The notes beneath the pieces are model-generated. The model searched no databases. It saw only the letters and a list, made by a program, of their open reading frames with translations, and was not told the DNA's origin. This document shows, one piece after another, positions 11,519 to 23,000 of a DNA stretch of 64,000 bases. This DNA comes from Chrysophaeum taylorii (lineage: Eukaryota > Sar > Pelagophyceae > Pelagomonadales > Pelagomonadaceae), in assembly GCA_029834535.1 (NCBI GenBank), contig JAQMWT010000480.1, positions 186,001 to 250,000 of the forward strand, read 5' to 3'. The position numbers and the translations under genes were made by a program. Every line of letters begins with the position of its first letter. Positions within the stretch are counted from its first letter, which is position 1.

Positions 11519-11902
11519 GTCGACATTTAAACTAACTAACTTCAGACCTCTCCCGAGCATGGGAGCCAGGCCGGACCGACAGGTGCCAGTCCGGAATCAC
11601 GGGCCTGTAGACGAGGAGCGCCGAAAGGTCGGTCGGCGGAGAGAGACCATCAAGCTTGTCGCCATGCGACGAGGAGACCGCGATGTGACTGACAACCAAC
11701 TCGTCGATAGCCTTCCGTCTTCGCCCCCCGGCCATACCCCGTCCCACTGCGAACGTTCCGGCTGCCAACCGGCCCGCCCGGGAGGCGAATAGGTGCCAAC
11801 CTACGCCGGGAGGGCGGATGCCCTCGCAAGGCTCAGGATTCATGAGGCACCGTCCTCCATCGCAACCGCAGTCGGCGATCAGGGTAAGAGTCGACATTTA
11901 AA
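11519..11902 (-). mobile_element. Short LINE-derived non-autonomous insertion
   Basis: Body 11532-11889, flanked by 13-bp direct repeats gtcgacatttaaa (11519-11531 and 11890-11902). The minus-strand 3' end shares the LINE tail (CATGCTCGGGAGAGGTCTGA, then GTTAGTTAG) with 2969-3605 and 39943-40212. Its 5' half resembles the sequence at 49373-49520. It is thus a 358-bp element with the two ends of a LINE and no RT. It landed inside a family R tail. Confidence 0.85.
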
Positions 11903-12164
11903 GACATCATAATTTACACCCCCCTCTTAGCAGTCGACATTTAAAGACATCATAATTCGAAGGTCCCGCGTACTTATCTCCGCCCGTCAGGCACATACCT
12001 CCTACCCCACAAACCCACCCACATCCTTCATGGTCCCCACACACACCCCCCTCTTAGCAGTCGACATTCAAAGACATCATAATTCGAAACAACCCACATC
12101 CTTCATGCCCCCCACACACACCCCCCTCTTAGCGGTCGACCTTTAAAGACATCATAATTCGCTT

Positions 12165-13594
12165 CCCACGGCGGCGCTGGTTCCGGCGACCCCGCCAACG
12201 TTCATCTCGTCGAAGGTCCTCTCTCCCACGAATTCGTCTCCATGGGTGTCCTCGTCGACCCCACCATCTCGACACCCGTGCTCATACCCCAACTCCAGCG
12301 TGCTCTAACCTCCCAGCGCGAGACAGCTCGGGCCACTGCACTCCAGCGATTTGCGGCCACCCTTCCCATCACCGATGCACTTCGAGTAGCGGCGTCCTCA
12401 TGGGATCGCTTCTCGACCACGTTCATCAGCTCGTGGCCCAGCTCCTCCCTTCAAATCCCCAACCGCTGCTGGGCTGAGATGTGTGCCCAGTACTTTGGCT
12501 ACCCCTCTCCAGCTTGTTCGGGCCTCGTGGGCACTCGCATTCTGGGCACTGACGTCGTTCTCGACGCTCACGGCAAGGTGCTTCTCACGCAGGCCAACCT
12601 TGTCAACCGCGGAGGAGCGCGGACCACCTGGCGCGACAGCTTGCTCGATTGCGCCCTCTCCACCACCAAAGAGGCCGGCATCCCTGCCCTGTCCGAGGTT
12701 TTCGGCATCTTTGCTGACGTCGTCGCCCCTACCATTCGCACGCGCCTCTACGGCCGGTACCGAGGCAATCTCGCCCGACGCCTCTACGGCCGGTACCGAG
12801 GCAATCTCGCCCGACGCCTCTACGGCCGGTACCGAGGCAATCTCGCCCGACGCCAAGTCGTCCCAGACATCTTCACCAAGCTCGACAACAAGGAGCAACT
12901 CTACGACCTCAAAACCCTCGCTTGGGGTTCGTTATACACCGCCCACGCCCTCCATCCCTCCCACCCGTCGCCTGTCGATCGGCGCGTAGCGCAAGTCCAC
13001 TCCGAATACCTCGCTCACGCCCGCGGCATCGACGCCATCATCCCCCAGCCGGGCACAGCACCACCGCCTGGCTTCTTGCGCCCTGTCGTACAGCGGCTAC
13101 GTAGCTACGGCACCGTCGCCGGCCTCGTCTTTGGTGCCTTCGGTGAGGCCAGCGCGGCGTGCCACGCCCTCGCCCAAACATGCGCAGAGCGCATCGCTGC
13201 GCGAACCTGGGTGGCAAGCGGCTGCGCCAACTTCACAGAGGCAAAGGCGGCCCAAACTCGCCGCATCTACCGTGAGTGGGGGATCGCCAACGCATTAGGC
13301 CGGGCTCGCTGTGCCCTCACCGCCCTCACCCATGTCGCCGCCTCGGGGAGCCCCACCCAGGCCGCCCGATCCCAGCAGGACGTCGCCCTTCGTCGCACAT
13401 ACGTCCGGCGGCAGCATGCGTACGACCTCCGGGAGGGCCCGTCCTCTCTTCGCCTGCCCCACGACTCGGCGATGACCCCGACTAGGTCCCGCATACTTAT
13501 CTCCGCCCGTCAGGCACATCCCTCCTACCCCACAAAACCACCCACATCCTTCATGCACCACACATACACACCCCTCTTAGCAGTCGACCTTTAA
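12165..13594 (+). CDS. Family R ORF, PD-(D/E)XK nuclease-like, 5'-truncated copy
   Basis: The open frame runs from the truncation point at about 12165, with its first ATG at 12242 (450 aa from there). It is about 85-90% identical by eye to the minus-strand ORF 55280-56704. Near the middle it reads VVPDIFTKLDNKEQLYDLKT, where PD, a short spacer and DLK fit the PD-(D/E)XK nuclease core (copy 2 has PDIL...YDIK). Downstream are a conserved VDRR block, an EYLAHAR helix and GLVFGAFGEASAACHAL. This copy has three exact copies of a 36-bp unit (12743-12850) where copy 2 has one. C-terminal to an RT, such a domain would resemble the restriction-like endonuclease of R2/CRE-type retrotransposons. No RT is seen here, so this is inference. 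Confidence 0.6.
12743..12850 (+). repeat. Exact 36-bp triplication in the family R ORF
   Basis: Three identical head-to-tail copies of a 36-bp unit (12743-12778, 12779-12814, 12815-12850) encode RLYGRYRGNLAR three times in frame, just before the PD motif. Copy 2 at 55930-55970 has one unit. Confidence 0.95.
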
Positions 13595-13664
13595 AGACAT
13601 CATAATTCGCACTAAACTAAACACCCCCCCCCCCTCTTAGCAGTCGACCTTTTAAAAACATAAT

Positions 13665-14065
13665 TCTGCGTGGCTATCACTTTAATGCTTTTGTCTGTCT
13701 CCTTCGTCGATGCGACGACGACGCCACGGCGGAAACGACTTCTCGTCTTCGTCACGTTACGTATTCGGCCTCCTGATGACCACGTGTTTGGTACGTCTTC
13801 TCCCGAGTCTCGTTCGGTATAGAGTCTAAGAGCTAAAGAGGATGGTCGGAAGGAGGGCAACGGTCTCCAAGCCGTCCATCTCCGACGACATCAATCCTCC
13901 TCATTCGACCCGCGTCTGATAGACTGATTATCACGGAAGAAGCGAGGATGACGATGCCCACGTTTTTCTTTCTCGCAACCAATCGTGACGACGAGATAAT
14001 AATAATAACACGGCTCGAACATGTATTTTACAGGATCATAGATAAAAGCCGACGACATAGGCCAA
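13665..14065. other. Intergenic, probable 3' UTR of the CFAP47-like gene
   Basis: No gene recognised. The last 130 bp hold an (ataat)-rich stretch and probably the 3' UTR and polyadenylation region of the minus-strand gene that ends at 14066. The short minus-strand ORF at 13612-13860 has no support. Confidence 0.4.
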
Positions 14066-17000
14066 TCAACTTGCGTCGGTTCGGCGGCTTCGAACGCGGA
14101 GATATTTTTTGTTAAGGTGTGTGTCGATCTTGGAGGTGGCATTGGGAGCGACGAAGGTCGGGTGAGCGCCGCGGACGTCGTAGGACCACATCATGTCGTC
14201 AGTCACGACGACGATGGTCCCTTGCTGGAGCATACCGTACTTGACGGGTGCGAAGGTGACGGTGAAGGGCGTACCCGCGGTGTTGGCTGGCGGGAGGACG
14301 CCGGTCGCTGGCGAGATGGTGAAGGTGTCTGAGGATCCCGTGGTGAAGTACGCAGTAAAGGGGGCGTAGTCCATGGTGTTGTTTTTTAGGCGGAAGGTGA
14401 CGGTGTTCGTGCCGTTGAGGCTGGCTTCGAGGTGAATGACGTCATCGGGTTCGGGATTGTGTGCGTCGAGCTGGATCTCGAAGGGCCAACGGCCGCCAGT
14501 GTGTCGCCGCTTGACCACGAGGTTGACCGACGTCGTGAAGGGCTTTCGGGGTTCGAAGATGGCCTCGAACTTGAGGGCAGCGCGGGCATGGGCGAGGTGG
14601 GTGTCGACGGGGACTATGGTTAGTGCCTTGTTGACGACAGCCTGGATCTCCTTGCGCGCGTCGATCTCGAAATCAAACGTTTCGCCCTCCTTCTCGAGCT
14701 CTGCGAGCGCAGCGAGCGTGAGTGCGATTGTATGTCTTGTGCTAGTCTTGGCCTTGGCGGCGATCGAGACAGCGCGGACTTGGAGGGGCGCGTTGACGAC
14801 ACCTCTCACGGGGTACGTCCAGACGAGGCGTCGTCCACGGTACTCGCCCGAGACGACAACGGCGGCGTGGTGTTCGGCGATGACGGCGGGCTCGAACGAC
14901 AGAGGGATCGATATGGCGGCGTGGGGAACGAGTGGCACGCGCGATGTGCGACGCATGAGCAACGCGAGCGGCGGTCGATTGGGGTTGACGACGAGGCGCT
15001 TGTCGGTAACCTCGCGGAGCACTACGTCGACCTCGAGAGGTTCGGCAAACGGGTTGCGGAATGAGAACATATAGCTCGACGGTTCCCCTACGATCGCGGA
15101 CGGCGCGTGCTCATTCATGACGCCAGGTTCGGTGCCGCGGCCCGAGGCCATGTATTCCCAATCACCGAGCTCGGGATGGTGGAGCGTGATCTCGCCCGTC
15201 TGGAGGACGTCGAGATCTGACGGCGCGTAGTAAATATGAACCTCCGCCGACGCGTAAGGCAAGATGGTGACGTCCGCATCGACGGCAAAGTTGGTGCGGT
15301 TTGAGGTCTGCCCCTCGAGCGTGATTTCGTGGTCGAGCGGGTTCTCGACAGTTACGGCTGCTTTCGCCCGCGCACCAACAGCGCACTCCATCGCATCGAG
15401 GCGAATCGGCTCGGCTCGCGTCGCCGACAGGTTGAGCCGATACCAGAATTCCCCAACTTTGTCGTTGAGGAAAACGACCGAGCCCGTGTGGGTCTGCGCG
15501 ATGAGCGGCGTGTAAAACAGTTCGTACGTTCCAAGTTGTTGGGACGACTCGAGTGTGAACTTAGGTTCGCCGATAAGGCCGTCGCCGTTCAGCAGCACGT
15601 CAAACACGACCGGCTCGTCGAGCGGGTTGGCGAGGGAGATCCGAGCCGACGCCGCCTGCCTCACAACCGTGGAGATGTTGATGGCTCTCTCTTCGAGCGG
15701 CGAGTCCACTTCAACCTTTACTGTGTACCACACATACTCGCCCGAAGCCGTCGTGAACGTGAGGCTGCCCGCGTACACGCCGCCGAGGAACGGCGTCACG
15801 CGGAGCTCGTAGTTCGCGTGACCTTGCGCTGGGACCTTGATCTCGGTTTCGCCTGAAACGAACGTAAGGTCCGACTCGACCTTGTACGTCTTCGGCTCCT
15901 TGGCAGCGTTGCAGACCCGGAACTCGCAGCATGCAGTATCGCGCGCGTTGCACCGAATCACTTCGTTACCCTCGGAGAGTGGCGGCTCGGCCTCGCCGTT
16001 GAGCAGGTACTCGAATGAGGCCGCATTTTCCCCCCGCGAGACATGCCGCAAGACCAGCTTGCCTTGATTGTTCTTGCTGACCCAGGTAGGCGCGAACGTG
16101 AGTGGGTATAGAGCCCGGCCGCCAGCCGGGACTCGCAGCTTTTGAGGGCCCGAGAACAGCCTCGACCCGCTCAGCTGCGCGACGAGGTTCCAGTCCTCTT
16201 CGCACGAGTTCAATATAGGCAGATCCTGCGTGATGCTCCGTCGCGCCGGCGCCTTGAAGTCCAGTATTGTCTGCACTTTGGGCGTCGTCACGAGCACCTC
16301 GAACCCCAAGGCGCGCATGTCGTCAACGATGCCGCACAGTTTTGCGCGGCACAGCAACGAGCACTGGTAGGTTCCCGCCTTGTGCGGATAGAAGTTCAAC
16401 AGCATGTGGTTGGCGCCGAGGTCATGCTGTTGCGTGTCGTCGCCCGCATCCAGCATCTCCGTCTTCTTCGACGACTTGCCTGTTTGTTGTTGCTGCCTGG
16501 GGCTAATCTTAGGCGTGTTCGTGTCGGCTCTGGTCGCGTCCAATTCGATCACAATATCGTCGGCGCATCGGAAGTAGGGAGAGTTGGCATGGATCTCGAA
16601 TCTGATTGGTTTGTTGGTGTTGTTGTTTGCTTGCTCGTCGCCCTCTGCCGCGGGTGGTGAGGCGATCACGCCACGCGCCAAGCACTGCAGCGCGGTACGA
16701 ACTGGCTTCTGCTCGGTCTGAGGGAGCCGTTCGCTGAGCGCCGACAAAGCGCGCTCGAGGAGCGAGTTGGTCGGCGGAAACCGTAGGACCTTGGCCACCG
16801 TGAGCTGGCTGTCGTTGGGCGCCTCGATGGTGAACTTGAATTGATCCGTTTGCTTAGGTGTCGCGACCTTGGCTCGAATCTCCAGACCAAACTCGCCGAT
16901 ATCCTCGTTCAACAGCCGGATCTCTGCCTTGAAGACCCCGGGTGACAACGGTACTAGCTGGATCATCAGAGTGCCCGGGTTTCCCTCGAGCCGCAGCGTC

Positions 17001-20000
17001 GCCTGGCTCGTCCAGAAGGGCTCGCTTAGCAGCGCGATCGCCCGTGCCTCGTCCGATCCATCGGCGACAACGGGCGGCCCGTCGCCGCGCATGCCACCGC
17101 GGCACCTGGGCCCTGTCGAAGCCGCGACCTTGGAGGTGGAACCAATGCCTCCATTGCCCGCAATTTTTTGAGCTGCTGGGGCGGCCGCCGCCACTGCCGA
17201 TGTGCGTTGCTTGCCGCCTTTTTGACCCGACGGTTTGCGAGGCGGCGTGTACTCTTCGACGACGACGTTATTGAGCGAGACAGCAAAAATTCCGCCAGTC
17301 TCGAACGGGTTCTCGACGTCGATACTGATCGAGCGCTGCTCGTACGCTGTAGTTTCGACCTCGACGACCTGGACCGGCGATGCTTGTTCGACACTCGACC
17401 GGAGCATGAAAACCATCGATGGCGTCCGGAGGCCAGGGTAGTTGCCCGGGATGGGAAAAAAAGTGAGCCGCGCCTCGACGGGCTTCGAGAAGCGTGGCAC
17501 GAGCTCGACGCCATAGCCGTTGGACGACTTCGCCTCCACCACAACCAGGCGCTGCTGCTGCTTCTCCGAGTTGTTGGAGTTCCGCGCCCTGAAGTCAGTC
17601 GAGCCTTCCATGACAACCTCATACGTGATCTCGCGTGGCGCCGAGTTTTGGAGCTCGATCATCTTGCACATGGGCTCGCCTAGCGTCGCATTGTATTCGA
17701 TCGTCGTCTTCGGCACGAAGTTAGGGAGCGTGAGATAGAGATGGAGAGCGAAGAGCATTGCTCGGACGCCTTCAAGCGCGAGCACCTCGGCAGGCTCGCC
17801 AAGCGACCCGCCTCCAGGGATCGTCGCCGTGTCGACATCGGCGAGGAGATCGGTACGGAGGGCGCACAGCGCGCGTGCAGCACGCTTGGCGTTAGCGAGT
17901 CGTAGCGCGTCGGCGCTCTCGCTCGCCGCGGCCCGCATTTTTTTAGGGGCGTCGGGCGGAGGCGGCTTGGTATCGCTCTTGCATCCGTCGAGCGGGCCGG
18001 CGTGAGCGCCGAGCGAAGGCGCATGCGAGAGGAGAATGTAGCACAGCGAAGTCCCATCCTGAAACGCGTCAGCGAACGTCTGGAGCTGGCGGACGAGGCC
18101 CTGTCCTCCGGGGCCAGAGCCGCTTGATATGTGGTACCCGAGCCACTTGAGCAAGATGCACTCGCCAACCGAATACACGTTCGATCCAGAGAGGCCCGAG
18201 GAAGAATCGCTGCCATCCCCCCCGCGGCCCTTAGTAGTACTCCGGGTCGTCGATGGTGGCTTGGGAAGCAGGACGCCTGGTAGCGAGGCGAAGGTCTTGG
18301 GCGTGATTCGCGTCAAACTAAAGACACGGACGGACTGGAGGAGAACGGCGAGCCATGCCTCGCGCGAGACCTGCGCGTGCGAGTTCCCCCAGACGGTCCG
18401 CCGTGTCTCTCGCGCCGCCTTGGAATGGATGTGCTCGGCCTGGCGCTCGCGCACCTTGACGTAGTGGCTGCGCCCCAAGAGCTGTTCGGCCCGCACGTGG
18501 TTTAAGAGGGCACCCCGCTCCTTGAGAAACAGCAGGAGTGCTTCGTATTGTGCCATGAGCTGCGTGACGAGCTCCTTGTCGCTAGAGTTGCTGTCGTTGT
18601 TGTTCCCGTGTTGTTTCAGAACCATGCGATTCGGGATCTTCCGTCCAGCGAGCGCCTCGATCGCATCGACCGCCGGGCGGCCGTGCGTCTCGATGATGTC
18701 TTCGGGAATCTTGAGCATCGGGTGCTCGGCGCCTTTCTGGCTGTTGAGCGCGTGGTAGTTCAGCCAAAGCACCAGAAGCGGCGCGACGTCGTCCCCCGCT
18801 AGCGGCCGCGGTTTATTTGGGTCAACACCCATCTCCACCTCGTCTTTGTTGTTTCCCTTGTTGTTGGTTTGCGACCCTCTCGCCGCCTCGTCAGCGGGTG
18901 GCTTCTTGTCGTCCTCGGAGAGCGCTCCTTGCGATGTCTGCTGGTTGGTACCCACCCGACTTCTGCGGCGCGCTGCTCTCTGTGCCTCTTTTTCGCGGAG
19001 CTCGTTGTCGATGAGCTGGCGTGCGAGTGCGGCGTCGACCAGCCGGGGCGGTGTCCCTTCACGCGTGTGAAAGACGTAGTCCTTGCGATAGGCGTCAAGG
19101 AACGCATATGTCGAGAGGACACAATTGTCGGCTGCGCCGGCTATCGGGATCATGTAAACGTTTCCGTCGGTGTCGAGGAGCTGGATGGCAGAAGAGAAAG
19201 ACACTGGGGCGTCCGAGGAAAAGGAGACCAGAACCGTGACGCGTGGAGTCGTGACGCCGAGCGCTCTCCCGTCGGGGAAATCGACTTCGAGCTTTACTGG
19301 GATGTGTGGTGGGAGTCGGTACTTGAGCTGGATAGATTCGAAGCCGCGATTCCTGACGTAGAACCTCACGCGACTCTTTATGCCCAAAGGCACTGTTGGG
19401 AGGACAAAGACGTCGCCGATGCCCCTCACATAGCCCTCGTGCTCGTTTGGGTCCTCGACCTCAAGCCGCGGGTTGGCGCCTGTCCCGCGAAGTTGAACGA
19501 CCAAGCTTGGTTTGTTACTGTTGGCGTTCTCTTCGGTCGCGAAGAACAGCGGTAATCGGTCCTCATACTCTCGGGCCTCAAGCGGCGCGAATGTGATGCG
19601 CACTGTCACCGACTCACCTGGCACGAGCCTGCCGGTCTTGGGCGAAATGTAAAAGATTTTTGTCATCGACGTCACGCTCATGTTGGTGGCCCGGTCGCTC
19701 AACCCCTCGCCGATCTGCCACTCGAGCAACTCGTGATGCTGGTTGGTAAGCGTGAGCTCCTGCGTGATTGGCAGCTGACGCGTCGAGTCGCCGACGAGGA
19801 TCCGTTCGCCAAAGTCGATAGTGCTCGACGAGGCCACTAGCATTGGTCGAAGCGCGATGCCGCTCACATGGCCCCAAGCGCGGCTGTGACTCTCGCACAA
19901 CTCGAGTGGCAGCTCGAACTCGTGCGACCCGTGACACCGCGGTGCAAACACCAGTTCGAATGAAAGTGTCCCCTTGGGCGCGACGCGAATTGTCCATCGC

Positions 20001-23000
20001 TGCCCACGCGGCGACGAGCTCAGCACGTCTGTATCCGTCGACAGTTCCATGGTGGACCCGCCCTGGTTATTGTTGTTCTTTTTGTTCTGGATTGACACCT
20101 CGGCTCCGCTCTTGTCACTCGACGACGGCTGCTGTGAAGGCTGTTCTTCGGCTTGAAGCGTCGTCGGCACGCAAGGTTCGACGTAGAATTCCTGGTACTT
20201 GGTCATGTCGAGCGACAAGCCTGCTGGAATGTCGGAGTCGTTTCGTAAGACGATGGTGCGCCGTTCTTCCAAGCCGACAAACTGGCTCGCGAAGTCAATT
20301 AATGGCGCTTGTTTTTCTTCTGCTTCTTCTTCCTTGGTGGCGATCGCAACAGCTGGCTCGGTGGCGGAAACGCCCGCTTTGTTGGGCAACACAGACATGT
20401 CACGCGGCAATGGGGCGAGAATCTTGATGTCTGGAACGATGGCTTGGCCGACAAGAGGGAGGCGCACGGCCTTGGTACCGCGGACGTGGCACGCGAGGAA
20501 TGCGCCGTCGAGGTTTCGTGGCGCTCGCGGTCTGAAGGTGAGTTTGACATCGCGCGAGCCATTGGCAGGCACGATAAATCGCGTCTCCTGAATGACGATG
20601 AAGTCTGAAGCCTCGCTGGGCACTTCGAGCATGCAGACGGCTGGCCCTGCGCCGACGCTCTGAATGGTGACAGTCGTCTCGTGTTGGGTCCCCACGGCGA
20701 CAGTATCAAAATCTGCTCGCTTCTCGGTGAACGCGCACCGGCCATCTTCGAGCGTGCCGGTCGCCACGAGCTCGATGTCATGCTTGGCGCCTGAGACGTG
20801 GAGGCGCAGCTTGCATGAATTTCGAAAGGCTGGCGTCGGCGTCCAGGTGACGACGGTGGGCAACGCCGCGTGCGCGGGCACCGTGCCTTGGTTGGGCGCG
20901 ACAGCGAACGGCGACTGCGCCATCCACACAAATTCAACCTCGCAGTTGCCTGGATTGGTGAGAATGAGCTCGGCGTCGGCGCTGGGTTCGAGGGAGCGCG
21001 GGTCGAACTGCACGTTGATCTCGGAGCATGACGGTATGAGTTCAACGGGAACGACCTCGGCCGCGACGGAAAGCTTGAGCTGGTGTCGGTCGTTGATGGT
21101 GAATTGGACGACACCCCGATACTCCGGCGCCTCGCGGTCGCAGCTTAAGGCGACATCGAATCCCGCTGTAGTCTCGGAGGGAATGACCTGAGACGTCGTC
21201 GTGGCGCTCCCGATGAGCTCGGGCGGCAACGTCGACGAACTCATGCTGACAAGGATCGCGTGCGAGAGACCGTTTGAGACAGCAAAGTTTCTGACGATCT
21301 TACTGCCGATGCACACCCGACCAAAGTCCAGCGTCGCGTGGCTGGGGATCACTTGTGCGAGCTCGGCCGCGCTCAACCGCGTCTCACAATGGCGCATCTC
21401 GGCCTGCGTGGTAGGCCGAGGCTTGAACTTGTCGATGATGAGAGTATCAGGATCCAACATCGCGTTGGCAGCGCCTCGCCCGGCCGTCGCCTTGGTGCCT
21501 TTCTTGGTCATCCAGAGCGGTTCCGCGCTGGTGTCCGGCAATGGCGGGAACGGCGGTTCCTCGAGCGGCGCGAGAGCGAGGTCGACACCGGTCGGATCCG
21601 CGCGGTTGCGCCCCACGAGCTGGACGCATTTTTCCTCGGCCGCCTTGAGCGCCGCCGCCTCGCGGCCGGCGCGCCGCCGTCGCAAGTACTGGATGTAGTG
21701 CGTTCGGTTCATGTCGCGCCGGGCGCGCTCCTCGAGCAGTTCGAGGTGGTGCTGCTCCTCGTAGTCGAACTGCGCGCGATCCGCAGCGCCGCCGCCGCGT
21801 TTTATGAGGCTGGCATTGGGTGTCGCAGTGCCGAGCCAAGAAGGCTGGCCAGGAAGCAAGTCCTGGATTAAGGGCCTCGCCGGGGTCCCACCCTTGCCGT
21901 CGACGAACCGACTTGACGTCTGCTCGCACACAGCAGCAGTGGTCTGGATCGCCGTACCCACGAGTCGAAGAAACGACCTCGCGAGGCCACCCTCGACGCT
22001 GAACTCGCACTTGGCGTCGAAGCTGCCTATCTGGGCGGGGTGATAGGACACGACGACGGTCGTCGTCGCGTTTCCATAGATCTTGCCACGTGCTGGCTGC
22101 AAGGAGAAGTGGGCTAATTTGGCAAATTCGAACTTGGCTGGCACGTCGCTGGCGTTCTCGATCGTAAGCAGTGCCTTGTGCTTGCTCCTGACCTCGCATG
22201 TCCCGTAGCGAAGCGTGCGCGGCGATAAGGCGATCGCCGAGCACGGGGCCGCCTGCCCGGTCACTGTCACCTCGAGGGAATCCTTCGATGAAGGTTGTTG
22301 TCTGTCGTGAGGCACGGTGATGTGGATGCGCACACCGTAGGGGCGCGACGGGACTCGCCGTCGCTTGCCGCCATCGCCGACAATGTCGTCGAGGAGCTGG
22401 TGCTTGAACGCGCTTTTCCGAGCCGGCTTGCGCGGCGCGAAGCGAAAAGTCACGGGCTGGCAGGCATAGGGTTCGAGGAGCCCCTCGAGCGGCAAGACTG
22501 TCAACGAGCCGTCGTCTACCATCCATTCTTCGAGGAACTCGATGATCGCGGGCTCGTCCTCTCCACTCGAAGGAGGAGGAGGCACGGGAGAAGAAGGAGG
22601 AGGTGGAGGAGGAGACGTCATTGCGGCGGCGGCAGCGGCGTCGTCGTCCTCGGCGGGCTCCGGCTCGTCGACGCCGCCGTTCGACGAGGCGGCCGTCGCT
22701 GCCCGGACGGCCAACGCGCGGTCGACCGCCACCGACACGACGAAGGGGACCGCGACAGGCGAGTCGTTAACGATGACGGCGTTGCGTTCGCGCGACTGTC
22801 CGAAGAACAAGGCTCCGAAATCAATCGTTTCGAGCCTCTCGGTGCGGGTCTCGTCCCCGAAGAAGTCGAGCTTCTGGTCGACGACGCGAGCGAGCACTTC
22901 CAACACCGGCGGATGCGGCTGGTTGAGGTTGGTCGTGATTCGGAACCGCGCCGCTCCGACCACCTTAGCGTGCAGAGTGAGCTCGAGATTGAGTTGGTGC

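Larger units (their letters stand above)
11492..13664 (+). mobile_element. Family R repeat element, copy 1
   Basis: A mosaic element. The signature tail (cctcttagcagtcgac, then atttaaagacatcataatt) occurs at about 11501-11531 with 11903-11913 (split by a LINE-derived insertion), 11919-11957, 12037-12086 and 12109-12163 before the ORF, and again at 13556-13608 and 13620-13664 after it. Around the tails is a longer unit, ggtcccgcgtacttatctcc, also found 3' of the ORF. The ORF (12165-13594) starts abruptly after the fourth tail, so the body is 5'-truncated relative to copy 2 (55152-57001). Truncation from the 5' end and a constant 3' tail are typical of target-primed retrotransposition. I do not recognise the family. 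Confidence 0.7.

Noticed and set aside
21447-22526. Long minus-strand frame inside the CFAP47-like gene
   Set aside because: Out-of-frame shadow, Arg/Ala/Pro-rich, while the 3218-aa frame carries the ASH repeats.
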